This document shows positions 1-8,869 of a DNA stretch of 64,000 nucleotides, in pieces (within the stretch, counting starts at the first letter, position 1; every line of letters starts with the position of its first letter). Both the position numbers and the translations under genes were made by a program. The notes beneath the pieces were generated by a model. It made no database searches, was not told where the DNA came from, and saw only the letters and a program-made list of their open reading frames with translations. The stretch comes from Halioglobus sp. (GTDB lineage Bacteria; Pseudomonadota; Gammaproteobacteria; Pseudomonadales; Halieaceae), in the NCBI GenBank assembly GCA_020443425.1, contig JAGRIE010000004.1, positions 62,001 through 126,000 of the forward strand, in the 5' to 3' direction.

Positions 1-2
1 CC

Positions 3-941
3 GGTGATGTCCAGGGCTACAGCATGATGTACCAGGCCGACGCCACCGCATTCAACGCCCGCGATCACAGCATCAACGACAACAACTGGGATGCCAGCGT
101 GCAGGCGCGCTATATCCCCAGCGAGTACCTGAGCTGGGAATTTGGCGCGGCGCGCAAGACCCGCTCACCCAACCTCTACGAGCGCTACACCTGGTCGACC
201 GTCGGCATGGCAATGCGGATGGTGAACCTGGCCGGCGACGGCAACGGGTATGTCGGCAACCTTGACCTGGACCCGGAAATCGCCAACACCGTGAGCGTAA
301 CGCTGGACTGGCACGACCCTCGGCAGGAGCACTGGCAACTGGCCGTCTCACCCTACTACACCTATGTGGAAAGCTATATTGACGCTGCCACCTGTACCGC
401 CATGATGTGCAATGAGTCCAACTCCGTACCGGGCTTCCGCTATCTCACCTTCGACAACGCCGACGCCTGGCTGTACGGCGTGGATATCTCGGGTTTCCGC
501 CACCTCGGTGGCAGCGAGGCGCTGGGGGACTTCACGCTGCGCGGCACCGTCAGTTATGTCAGGGGAGAAAACGACTCAACCGGGGACAATCTCTACAACA
601 TGATGCCCCTGAACGCCACGGCGACACTCGAGTACAACAGGCTGTCATGGACAGGTGCACTGGAGTGGCAGGTTGTCGATGACAAGGACAAGATCTCAGA
701 GGTGCGCAATGAAGTGCCGACCTCCAGCTACAGCCTGCTCAATATTCGCGGCAGCTACACCTGGCGCGACGTGCGGCTGGACCTGGGCGTGGAGAACGCG
801 CTCGACAAAGGCTACGACATGCCGCTGGGCGGCGCCTATGTCGGCCAGGGGCAAACCATGAGCCCGACCGGTGTACCCTGGGGCGTTGTTGTCCCGGGCA
901 TGGGCAGGTCTTTGTACGTGGGCGTCAATTACAGCTTCTAG
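3..941 (+). CDS. TonB-dependent receptor, C-terminal part (5' end outside window)
   Basis: This is the last 312 residues of an outer-membrane TonB-dependent receptor; the plug and early barrel lie upstream of the window. The frame is open from base 3, so the internal ATG at 24 is not the true start. The sequence shows alternating beta-strand segments, barrel phrases such as RKTRSPNLYERYTW and a terminal strand ending VGVNYSF with the C-terminal Phe typical of outer-membrane barrels. The family imports metal chelates, cobalamin or carbohydrates using TonB/ExbBD energy. The substrate cannot be read from this fragment. The next gene, 141 bp downstream on the same strand, is a multi-domain sugar-kinase fusion, which makes a carbohydrate or polyol ligand worth considering, but that is inference. 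Confidence 0.9.
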   Translation, partial: GDVQGYSMMYQADATAFNARDHSINDNNWDASVQARYIPSEYLSWEFGAARKTRSPNLYERYTWSTVGMAMRMVNLAGDGNGYVGNLDLDPEIANTVSVTLDWHDPRQEHWQLAVSPYYTYVESYIDAATCTAMMCNESNSVPGFRYLTFDNADAWLYGVDISGFRHLGGSEALGDFTLRGTVSYVRGENDSTGDNLYNMMPLNATATLEYNRLSWTGALEWQVVDDKDKISEVRNEVPTSSYSLLNIRGSYTWRDVRLDLGVENALDKGYDMPLGGAYVGQGQTMSPTGVPWGVVVPGMGRSLYVGVNYSF

Positions 942-1082
942 TCCGCACCATCGGGCTGCCATGAGCCAGTATTGACATGGAATCCTGTGCTGTGGTCTCT
1001 GTCGTTTCAACGCGGTGGAGGCTGATGCTAAGATTGCGGCCTTCCGCACCCTTCAGCGCAGCGCAGGATACAGGCCCCACTG

Positions 1083-4000
1083 ATGGACAAACCCTGGTTA
1101 CTTGGCATCGATCTCGGCGGTAGCGGCGCGCGTTGCACGCTGGTCAACCCGCTGTCGACACAGCAGTTCAGCACGTGCGGGGACTGGGAGTTCGAGGCCG
1201 CTCCAGACACCTTCGGCACCGGATATGATATCGACCTGTCGCTGGTGTGGAAGGTGGTGGGACGCACCTGTCGCGAGGTACTGCACGTTGCCGGCATCGA
1301 CCCCGCCGCCGTCGCCGCCACCGCCGTCTGCGCCATGCGTTTCAGCACCGTCATCCTCGACGCCCGTGGTGACGCCCTGCTGGCGGTTGACAACCGCGAT
1401 GCGCGCGCCGTCGGCGAGTACTTTGACATCGCGGAGCAGCTGGGGCCGCGCCTGCTGCAGGAGACGGGCTCATGGCCCCTGCCGCTGCACGCATCAGCGC
1501 GCTTGTCATGGCTGCGCAACCAGCAGCCACAGACTTTTGGCCACGCCGCTACTGTCTTCGGTGTGGGTGAGTGGCTCAACTACCGGCTCACCGGTGTACG
1601 CGCTATCGATCCCACGCAGGCCAGCGCCAGCGGCTTGTTCCACCTGCACCAGATGCAGTGGTGCCGCGATATCATCGACGAATTGCGCCTGCCACTGGGT
1701 ATCTTCCCGCCAGTGTTAGCCGCGGGCAGTGCGCTGGGGACGCTGTCACCTGACAGCGCCGCGCATCTGGGCCTGCATCCAGGCACGATGGTGGCACTGG
1801 GTGGTGCCGACACCCAGTGCAGCCTGCTGGGCAGCGGCGCCACAGCACCCGGAACTGTCGCGGTTGTCGCCGGCACCACGGCCCCGGTGCAGGCAGTGCT
1901 GGCGCAACCGGTGCTCGATGTCGCCGGCGCCGCGCTGGGCAGCCACCACATCACACCCGGTCACTGGGTACTTGAAAGCAATGGCGGCGGCATGGGCTAC
2001 TCGCTCACCCTGATGGCCAGGATGCTGTTTCCACAGGCGCCAGAGCCTGAGCTGCGACTGCTGGCGGAGGCCGCGCAATCCGAACCCGGCGCCGCCGGCC
2101 TGCTCTCCACACTGGGGGGCGAGGTCATGAGTATGCGCGCGCCCGCTGTACCGATGGGCCATATCTCCCTGAGCCATCTGGCGGCCCGGGGCGATGCCGC
2201 GCCGCGCCGCCATCTGGCGCGGGCGCTGGCTGAGGGCTGCGCCTGCGGTGTCCGCGCCAACCTGGAGCAGTTGGAGCGTATCCTGGCCACCGCAGCCACC
2301 CGCTGTGACAGCGCCGCGATCACATTGTGCGGCGGCCTCTCGCGCAGCGACGTTTTCGCCCAGTTGCTGGCGGACATCACCGGTCGCGAGGTGGCGGTTC
2401 CGCACGCGCGCCAGACCGCTGCGCTGGGCGCTGCGATTTGTGCCGCCGTTGCGAGCGGCCTGTCCGGCGACTTTGCCAGCGCCTGCCAGCGCCTGTGCGG
2501 CGCGCACCGCCGCTTCGAACCACAGCGGGCATTTGCCGCGGTTAACGAGCAGTTATACCAGAGCTGGTCACAGTTTCGACAGCAGGCCGAAACTGCCACT
2601 GTGCCGACAGCAGTGGAACACCTGTTGCCGCGCGTACTGAGAGACCCGGAACCCGCACCGACAGCAATAGCCGAAGCGCCGGCCTGCCGCTTGCGGGCAC
2701 TGGTATCAGCATCGTTCGATACCGCGTCCCTGCAGCGCCTGGGGGACTGCATCGACGTAGAGTACGCCAGCTTCCGCGACGTAAAGCGCCTGCTCACCGG
2801 CCCCGACCTGGTGCGGGCACTGCAGGGAAAACAGGTGTTTATCACCGAAGTGGACGTGGTCGACACCGAGGTGCTGCGCCAACTGCCGGAGTTGCGGGTG
2901 GTGGCAGCCTGCCGCGGCGATGCGGTCAATGTCGACGTACCGGCCTGCACCGCCTTCGGCGTACCGGTGCTGTATGCGCCCGGACGCAACGCGATCGCGG
3001 TGGCCGACCTCAGCGTGGCGTTCATGCTGGCCCTGCTCCGCAAGCTGCCGGCGGCAACCGCCTTCCTGCAGCAGCCGCAGTGCACGGCCGGCAATATGGG
3101 CGCAATGGGACAGGCCTTCAGCCAACTGCAGGGTCGCGAGCTGCAGGGCAAAACTATCGGCCTGGTTGGCCTCGGCGCTGTCGGGCGCGCCGTTGCGCAG
3201 CGCCTGCAAGGGTTTGAGGCGAGTGTGCTGGTGGCCGACCCCTTCGCGACACCGGAGCAGGCAGCGCTGGCCGGATGCCGCCTCACCGACCTGGAAACCC
3301 TGCTGCAGGTCAGCGATATTGTCAGCCTGCACGCCGCCGTCACCGATGACACTCGCGGCATGTTCGCTGCAGAACAGTTCGCCAGCATGAAACCGGGCGC
3401 GCTTTTTATCAATACGGCGCGGGCCGCACTGATCGACGAGCAGGCGCTGGTCGACGCGCTGGACAGTGGTCGGTTGGGCGGCGCCGCACTCGATGCGTTT
3501 GCGCTGGAACCGCCCGGTTCCGGGCACCCGCTGGTACAACACCCTGCTGTGATCACCACCCCCCATGTGGCGGGCAATACCGCAGAGGTCGCCGTGCACC
3601 AGGGCAACAGCATCACCGACGCGCTGCTGCAGTTACTGCGGGGCGAAGTCCCGCACAATGTCCTGAACCCGCAGGCACTGGCACGCTTCGACTGGAATCG
3701 CGCCAGGCCTGCACCGGATGCACACACGCTGGCCATGCTCGGCCAGCGCAGCGCCCCGGCCGTGACCGACCTGCAGCGCGATGCGAGCGCCGCGCCATCC
3801 CCGGCTGCTGACGGGCACACCGCTGCAACACCCGGTGCCGCAGACGTCCCGGCAGAGATCGCGGCAAACATGCGGCGGATTCTGCAACGGTTCTGCGCCG
3901 GAATGACGGCGGACCCGGCCCTTACAGCCTTCAGCGCCGATCGTGAAGTGACCCTGCATTTCACCGCCCACGACCTGGATTTACAGTTTTACCTGAGCCT

Positions 4001-4934
4001 GCAGCGCGGTCGTGTGGTGAGTGCACTGGGATCGCCCGATACCGCCGCAGAAGTACAGCTGCAAATGCGCGGCGAGATACTCGACGGCATGTTCAATGGC
4101 AGCGTCGATGCGATGGAGTGCGCGATGAACGGCGAATTATCCTTTATCGGCGATGCCGCCAAGGCGATGACACTGCAACACATGCAGTCGGACATGGAGC
4201 GCGTCTATAGAGCAGCGCGGGCCCAGGCGGGCGATCCGGGTGACTGGAGCAGCGTCATTCCGGCGGGTCAAGCCGCTGCGACCAGCGCCGATCCGGACGC
4301 GCCGGATATACGCCGGGAAATGGTCTGCGTGATGGAGGAGTTGTACCAGTCAGGGGTTATCACCGCAACCGGCGGCAATATCAGCGTCCGTGTGCCCGGC
4401 AGTGCGGAAGAGCTGTGGATCACCCCCAGCCGCCTGTTCAAAGGCGACCTGAGTCCGGCGGTGATGGTGCGCATCAACCTCAGCGGGGAGAGCCTCGACA
4501 GCGGCGCGCGCTCGCCGTCCAGTGAGTGGTGCATGCACACACGCATTCTGCAGGCCAGAACGCAGGCCAATGCCGTCATCCACGCCCACGCGCCCAATGC
4601 CACCATCCTGGCCAATTGCGGTTTGCCGTTTCTGCCCGTATCCACCGAGGCAGCCTTTTTTGATGACATCCCGCGTGTGCCCTTCCTGATGCCGGGCACA
4701 CCCGAACTGGCCGACGCAGTGGTCGCTGCGATGGGGGATGAATGGGCGGTACTGATGGTGAATCACGGCATTGTCGTGGCCGGGCGCTCGCTGCGTCGCG
4801 CGGCTGATATGATAGAAATCATTGAGCGCACCGCGGAGATTCTGCTGGGCTGCCGCGCAGTCGGCGTGGAACCGCCGGTGCTGCCAGCGGACGCCGTCGC
4901 GTATTTTCGCCGCATCGGCGATATCGTGGCCTGA
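1083..4934 (+). CDS. Four-module fusion: FGGY kinase / 2-hydroxyacid dehydrogenase / SCP2 / class II aldolase
   Basis: A 1283-residue cytoplasmic protein with four recognisable modules. Residues about 1-510 are an FGGY carbohydrate kinase: N-terminal phosphate loop IDLGGSG, GGADTQ with candidate catalytic D243, and the later LCGGLSRSD motif. Residues about 535-865 are a D-2-hydroxyacid dehydrogenase of the phosphoglycerate dehydrogenase type: GLGAVG (696-701), INTARAALID carrying the substrate Arg, and TTPHVAGN with H828. Residues about 928-1045 resemble an SCP2 sterol-carrier domain. Residues about 1075-1283 are a class II aldolase/epimerase of the FucA type with E1148 in SSEW and zinc ligands H1167, H1169 and H1228. 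All four look intact. The aldolase, dehydrogenase and kinase reactions would fit phosphorylation, oxidation and cleavage of a sugar or polyol; the substrate is unknown. The start ATG has only a weak ribosome site. I see no internal frameshift that could suggest an assembly artefact. Confidence 0.9.
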   Translation: MDKPWLLGIDLGGSGARCTLVNPLSTQQFSTCGDWEFEAAPDTFGTGYDIDLSLVWKVVGRTCREVLHVAGIDPAAVAATAVCAMRFSTVILDARGDALLAVDNRDARAVGEYFDIAEQLGPRLLQETGSWPLPLHASARLSWLRNQQPQTFGHAATVFGVGEWLNYRLTGVRAIDPTQASASGLFHLHQMQWCRDIIDELRLPLGIFPPVLAAGSALGTLSPDSAAHLGLHPGTMVALGGADTQCSLLGSGATAPGTVAVVAGTTAPVQAVLAQPVLDVAGAALGSHHITPGHWVLESNGGGMGYSLTLMARMLFPQAPEPELRLLAEAAQSEPGAAGLLSTLGGEVMSMRAPAVPMGHISLSHLAARGDAAPRRHLARALAEGCACGVRANLEQLERILATAATRCDSAAITLCGGLSRSDVFAQLLADITGREVAVPHARQTAALGAAICAAVASGLSGDFASACQRLCGAHRRFEPQRAFAAVNEQLYQSWSQFRQQAETATVPTAVEHLLPRVLRDPEPAPTAIAEAPACRLRALVSASFDTASLQRLGDCIDVEYASFRDVKRLLTGPDLVRALQGKQVFITEVDVVDTEVLRQLPELRVVAACRGDAVNVDVPACTAFGVPVLYAPGRNAIAVADLSVAFMLALLRKLPAATAFLQQPQCTAGNMGAMGQAFSQLQGRELQGKTIGLVGLGAVGRAVAQRLQGFEASVLVADPFATPEQAALAGCRLTDLETLLQVSDIVSLHAAVTDDTRGMFAAEQFASMKPGALFINTARAALIDEQALVDALDSGRLGGAALDAFALEPPGSGHPLVQHPAVITTPHVAGNTAEVAVHQGNSITDALLQLLRGEVPHNVLNPQALARFDWNRARPAPDAHTLAMLGQRSAPAVTDLQRDASAAPSPAADGHTAATPGAADVPAEIAANMRRILQRFCAGMTADPALTAFSADREVTLHFTAHDLDLQFYLSLQRGRVVSALGSPDTAAEVQLQMRGEILDGMFNGSVDAMECAMNGELSFIGDAAKAMTLQHMQSDMERVYRAARAQAGDPGDWSSVIPAGQAAATSADPDAPDIRREMVCVMEELYQSGVITATGGNISVRVPGSAEELWITPSRLFKGDLSPAVMVRINLSGESLDSGARSPSSEWCMHTRILQARTQANAVIHAHAPNATILANCGLPFLPVSTEAAFFDDIPRVPFLMPGTPELADAVVAAMGDEWAVLMVNHGIVVAGRSLRRAADMIEIIERTAEILLGCRAVGVEPPVLPADAVAYFRRIGDIVA

Positions 4935-4944
4935 TAGTGCGCGG

Positions 4945-4974
4945 CGGCGGGCACGTCTGTGCGAAAACCCGCCG
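4945..4974 (+). terminator. Hairpin after the fusion gene
   Basis: A stem CGGCGGG/CCCGCCG encloses a second small hairpin GCAC-GTCT-GTGC, eleven bases after the stop codon of the fusion gene. There is no clear downstream T run, so it may act as an mRNA 3' end stabiliser or a weak terminator. Confidence 0.4.
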
Positions 4975-5010
4975 GCAGTCACTCTGCAGCGAGTTGAACT
5001 GCGGCGCGCG

Positions 5011-5169
5011 TCAGCCGGTGAGTTCGCCGCCCGTGGTTTTCTGCCATCTGGCCGGTTTACGCACGTGCAGCACAATTTCGCGCACGACCATCAGGAAAAT
5101 CAGTACGGATGGTAGCAAAAAAAACAACACCAGAAAGAAGACTGCAAATTCAATCATCACCGACATCAT
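5011..5169 (-). CDS. Small single-span membrane protein, unknown
   Basis: A 52-residue frame starting at the first of two adjacent ATG codons, preceded by AAGGGG about six bases upstream as a ribosome site. Residues about 5-32 are strongly hydrophobic (FAVFFLVLFFLLPSVLIFLM) and are followed by a basic segment (REIVLHVRKPARWQ), the layout of a single-span inner-membrane protein with a cytoplasmic tail. The open frame extends further upstream, but that part looks non-coding. I recognise no family. It stands alone on the minus strand between the fusion gene and the sigma factor gene. The hydrophobic pattern and the ribosome site are the only support. Confidence 0.5.
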   Translation of the reverse strand: MMSVMIEFAVFFLVLFFLLPSVLIFLMVVREIVLHVRKPARWQKTTGGELTG

Positions 5170-5555
5170 ACGCCTGCCCCTTGCGCCTGTGAGGGTCCAC
5201 ACCACACAGCAGACACCACGCCGACCTTCTATTGACGCGGTACTGCCGCAACCATCCCTGAAGTAAGGGTTTTCAACTCCGTGCACCCGGGCCGCCCTAC
5301 CCCGTGGTGTGGCCGCTGCCGAAACCGCACTGAAGCGTTCCAACTCCCCAATCAACCTCCCTGTCCCTTTCGATACTAGGGAAAAACCCCGGGGCACACA
5401 CTATCCGTTAAGGTTACAAATTACCGGTATTTCAGCCGTGGCAAGCCTCTCCGTGCAGCGGCCTGTGATAATGAAAACACGGCCTGTGAACCGCCGGCAA
5501 TCAAACCATCCTGACTCTTTTGCCGTATACACCGCATCACAGGAGGTCAGAACCA
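5170..5555. other. 386-bp intergenic region before the sigma factor gene
   Basis: No convincing gene on either strand. It must hold the promoter of the sigma factor gene and that of the small membrane protein. I do not see a clear -35/-10 pair. The only distinct signal is the ribosome site AGGAGG at 5541-5546, nine bases before the ATG at 5556. Confidence 0.5.
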
Positions 5556-6838
5556 ATGAGTGACGAGGCGAAAAACCGCGAAGACGCGGCCCTGGAAACG
5601 GTGTTTGCCGACGCGCGCAAATACCCACTGCTTACGGCCGTGGAAGAACAGCAGATCGATCGCGACAAATGGCTTGCCCTGACACGCTTGCAGGAACTGT
5701 TGGTCACAGACCCACACTGCCGCCACTATCTCGGCCAGTGGGCCGGTAATTCACTGGACAATCCGCCGAGCCTGGAGTCCTTTTCGATCCGTGAGCACTA
5801 CTACCTGCTGCGCCGTGAACTGGCGGAGCTGCTGGAAGGCGGCGCACAGCGGGCGGCGCTGGTGAAGTTCAGGAAACGACTGGCCGCCGGCGCCCGACTG
5901 GACAGCGATATGCAGGGCATTACCGCACTGGGCCTGCCCGCCGGGCTGGCCAGCGCACTGGCAGAGATCATGCTGGCAGACCAGCCGGCGCGAGGCGTGG
6001 CGGCCGCCCTGCAGTACTGGCACCAGTTCTGGACACCGGCACCTGACATCGCGACCTCCTCGGTCGATCCGGCTGTGAGATATGCGCTGCGGGAACAACT
6101 GGCGCGCTACTACGCCCGGCGTGAACAACTCGTCAATCACAACCTGCGACTGGTGTTTTCAATCGCCGGTCGCCAGGTGCGCCGCGGCCTGTCCTATCGC
6201 GACCTGATCCAGAGCGGTGTCATCGGCCTGATGCGGGCGGCGGAAAAATTCGAGCACCACAAGGGCTACCGCTTCAGCACCTATGCCTACAACTGGATCA
6301 ACCAGGCAGTGCGACATACGGCGGAGGATCTGCGGGGCATCGTGCGGTATCCCACAGGGGTCAACGAGGATATCGCCCGTATGCACCGCGAACGATTGAT
6401 ACTCTACAACACCACCGGGGGCGAGCCGGATCTGCCAACGCTGGCGCAACGCCTGAAAATGAAGCCCGATGCGTTGCGGCGCCTGCTACAGGTCGGCAAC
6501 CTGTCGGTCTCGCTGGACGCACCATCCCATGGCGACGAAGAGGGCCCGGCACTGGGCGAAGCACTCGAGGGGGGGGGCCGTTCGGGGCCACGCCGGATGA
6601 CGCCGAGCAGGCATCACTGAATCGCTGCCTGATGCAAAGGCTCAAGATTCTGGAGCCGTCGGAGCAACGCGTCGTGATCAGGCGCTGGGGGCTGGACCAC
6701 TCGCCGCCCCTTACGCGCGCAGAGATCGCGCAACAGATGGCGGTATCCACTGAGTGGGTGCGGCAACTGGAAGTATCGGCGCTGGCCAAACTGGCACACG
6801 ACAGCGACGTCATCGACGCCTACCAGCACCACCGGTAG
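5556..6838 (+). CDS. RNA polymerase sigma-70 family factor, split by a frameshift at a G9 run
   Basis: An alternative primary-like sigma factor in two frames. The first frame (5556-6620, 354 residues) has an acidic N-terminus, then region 2 (LVFSIAGRQ, YRDLIQSGVIGLMRAAEKF, GYRFSTYAYNWINQAVRH) and region 3 ending at VSLDAP. It then reads through GGGRSGPRRM and stops. Region 4, with the helix-turn-helix LTRAEIAQQMAVSTEWVRQLE, continues only in the -1 frame to 6838. A -1 shift (equivalent to ten G) at the run 6569-6577 gives a continuous 427-residue protein with a normal GATPDDAEQASLNRC linker. The start is the ATG with AGGAGG nine bases upstream, not the earlier TTG. Without region 4 the short product could not recognise a -35 element in the normal way. 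A sequencing error, a pseudogene, phase variation or programmed slippage would each explain the break. Confidence 0.85.
6569..6577 (+). repeat. G9 homopolymer at the sigma factor frame break
   Basis: Nine consecutive G between the region 3 and region 4 coding parts. Codons GGG GGG precede the break, so the run could act as a slippery site or a mutable tract. Ten or seven G would restore one reading frame. Confidence 0.9.
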
Positions 6839-6905
6839 CCCGCCCGCCGGTGGTTGCCGCGCCGCACTTTCAGGCGTAACGTAACAGTGAAATCAGGAGT
6901 CCGCT

Positions 6906-7877
6906 ATGGCCGCTAACGAACACACACCGTCACCCAGGCCGCTGCTGGGTATCGGTTCCTGTCTCGCCGGGAACGCAGTGCGCTACAACGGGGAGACAAA
7001 GAAACCCAACGAGTATGTGCGCGCTATCGGCGAGCACTTCGACACCCGCGCATTCTGCCCGGAGATGGGTGTCGGCCTGGGCGTGCCCAGACCTCCCATC
7101 AGGCTGGTGGGCAGCGCAGACGCGGTGCGCATCGTCGATGTCAAAACCCACTCTCACGACTACACCGACGCAATCCAGGCGTACGCGCGCCAGGTGCTGC
7201 AGCAGGCACCCCAACTGTGCGGCTATATCCTCGTAAAAGGCAGCCCCAGCTGCGGTTACGGCCGGGTTAAGCGCTACTCCCAGGACGGCCAGCATCTCGC
7301 CTCGGACCAGAACGGCGTGTTCGCCGACGCACTCGCGCAGGCCGACCCACTGTTACCGCTGGAGGACGACGGGCGCCTCAATGATCCCGGACTCAGGGAG
7401 AGTTTCGTGACACGCGCCTGCGCCTACCACGACTGGAAACGCCTGGTTGCGACCGGCCTCACCGCGCATCGCCTGATCGACTTCTATACACGCTATAAAT
7501 ACCTGGTGATGGCCCATCACGTGCCCAGCTACAAATCACTGGGGCCGCTGGTTGCCAATGCCGCCAAACTCCCGCTGGAGAAACTGGCTACACAGTTCAT
7601 CCACGCACTGATGGCAGCGCTCACCTACCGTGCCACACGGCGCAGTCACAGCAATGTGCTCTTTCATTTGGCCGGCTACCTGAAACGGAGCATCACCACA
7701 CCGCAGCGCCAGCGGCTGGCGGCCCTGATCGAGGATTACCGCACCGGACAAGTGCCACTGATCGTCCCTGTGACGCTGTTGAAGCACCACTTCGCGGACA
7801 ACCCTAACGCCTACATCGACGGTCAGGTTTTTCTCGACCCCTATCCCGATGAACTGCGGGTGCGCAATGTCGTGTGA
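6906..7877 (+). CDS. DUF523 and DUF1722 protein (YbgA-like)
   Basis: A 323-residue cytoplasmic protein with two conserved uncharacterised domains. The N-terminal half is DUF523: GIGSCLAG, AFCPEMGVGLGVPR and KGSPSCGYG carry the conserved Cys residues. The C-terminal half, from about residue 180, is DUF1722 (FYTRYKYLVMAHHVPSYKSLG, then HFADNPNAYIDGQVFLDPYP at the end), the domain of E. coli YbgA. In many marine and soil proteobacteria such genes sit next to photolyase and light- or stress-responsive regulators. Here the neighbours are a sigma factor upstream and an epimerase-like gene downstream, but no photolyase is in view. AATCAGGAG gives a good ribosome site six bases before the ATG. The biochemical function is not known. 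Its 3' end overlaps the convergent epimerase gene by 37 bp. Confidence 0.9.
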   Translation: MAANEHTPSPRPLLGIGSCLAGNAVRYNGETKKPNEYVRAIGEHFDTRAFCPEMGVGLGVPRPPIRLVGSADAVRIVDVKTHSHDYTDAIQAYARQVLQQAPQLCGYILVKGSPSCGYGRVKRYSQDGQHLASDQNGVFADALAQADPLLPLEDDGRLNDPGLRESFVTRACAYHDWKRLVATGLTAHRLIDFYTRYKYLVMAHHVPSYKSLGPLVANAAKLPLEKLATQFIHALMAALTYRATRRSHSNVLFHLAGYLKRSITTPQRQRLAALIEDYRTGQVPLIVPVTLLKHHFADNPNAYIDGQVFLDPYPDELRVRNVV

Positions 7878-8764
7878 TCGCAATAGATCGCCGCCAGCGC
7901 CGAGTCGATATCGGCGTAATTGAACTCGAATCCGGCCGCCTGCAGGCGCTCCGGCACTACGCGCTGCCCGTTCAACAGCAGCTCATCTGCCATCTCCCCC
8001 ACCAGCAGGCGCATCACCGGTGCCGGCACACCGGCGCGGATGAAGGTGCGAAAATGCGCCTGCAGCGCGGTAGCCAGTCCGCGCCCGGTCACCGGCCGGG
8101 GGCTGGTGATATTGAACGGGCCCTGCAACGCCTCCCGTTCGAGGAGAAACTCGCATGCGCGCACCACATCCTGCCGGTGCACCCAGCTCAACCACTGTCG
8201 ACCAGAGCCCAGCCAACTGGCAACGCCAAAATGAAAGGACTTCGCCATCTCCTCCAGCGCGCCGCCACCGCTGTCCAGTACCACACCCAGGCGCAGCAGG
8301 CACACCCGCACGCCGAGCGACTCCGCCTGCCGGGCCAGCGACTCCCAGTCGCTGCACAGGGCTTGCGCGAACCCGGGATCCACAGTCGCGCTCTCGGACA
8401 GACAGTCATCGCCGTGGTGGCCGTAGTACCCCACGGCACTGGCACTCAGCAGCGTGCGCGGGCAGTGTTCCAGACGCCGGAACAATGCAAGCAATTGCCT
8501 GGTGGTATCGAGGCGACTGTCGACGATCTCTCGCTTGTAGTCGGCGCTCCAGCGCCGCGCGGCCAGCGACGCACCGGCGAGATTGATCACCGCTCCCAGG
8601 CGGGTCTGAGTCGACACCTCATCCAGCGACTGGATGTAGCGGCAGCGGGAGCGGTCGGTATGGGCGCGTCGACTGAGCACAATCACCTCGTGCCCGCCGG
8701 CCAGCAATGCCGGGATCAGCGCAGCACCGATAAAGCCGGTGCCGCCAGTCAGTAAAATCTGCAT
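7841..8764 (-). CDS. TIGR01777-type NAD-dependent epimerase/dehydratase (YfcH-like)
   Basis: A 307-residue extended short-chain dehydrogenase. The first residues, MQILLTGGTGFIGAALIPALL, form the beta strand and GxxGxxG nucleotide-binding turn. VINLAGASLA, LLSASAVGYYG and the C-terminal NYADIDSALAAI are typical of the YfcH/SulA-like family TIGR01777, whose substrate is unknown. AGGAGACAG provides a ribosome site just upstream. It converges on the DUF523/DUF1722 gene with a 37-bp tail overlap, so the two messages are complementary at their ends. In other proteobacteria these two families are often found in the same light- or stress-related clusters, which supports a shared role here without proving one. 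Confidence 0.9.
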   Translation of the reverse strand: MQILLTGGTGFIGAALIPALLAGGHEVIVLSRRAHTDRSRCRYIQSLDEVSTQTRLGAVINLAGASLAARRWSADYKREIVDSRLDTTRQLLALFRRLEHCPRTLLSASAVGYYGHHGDDCLSESATVDPGFAQALCSDWESLARQAESLGVRVCLLRLGVVLDSGGGALEEMAKSFHFGVASWLGSGRQWLSWVHRQDVVRACEFLLEREALQGPFNITSPRPVTGRGLATALQAHFRTFIRAGVPAPVMRLLVGEMADELLLNGQRVVPERLQAAGFEFNYADIDSALAAIYCDHTTLRTRSSSG

Positions 8765-8869
8765 GTCTACCTGTCTCCTTGCCTTCAGCCAGAGAGTACG
8801 CAGCCTGCGCTCACTGGATCACTTGTCATACTCGCATCCAATCGTGCCGCGACACCGTATACTACCGCT

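Noticed and set aside
1997-3964. Open frame of 655 codons on the minus strand
   Set aside because: It is antisense to the multi-domain fusion gene, has Arg/Ser-rich low-complexity composition and no recognisable domain; a mirror of high-GC codon use.
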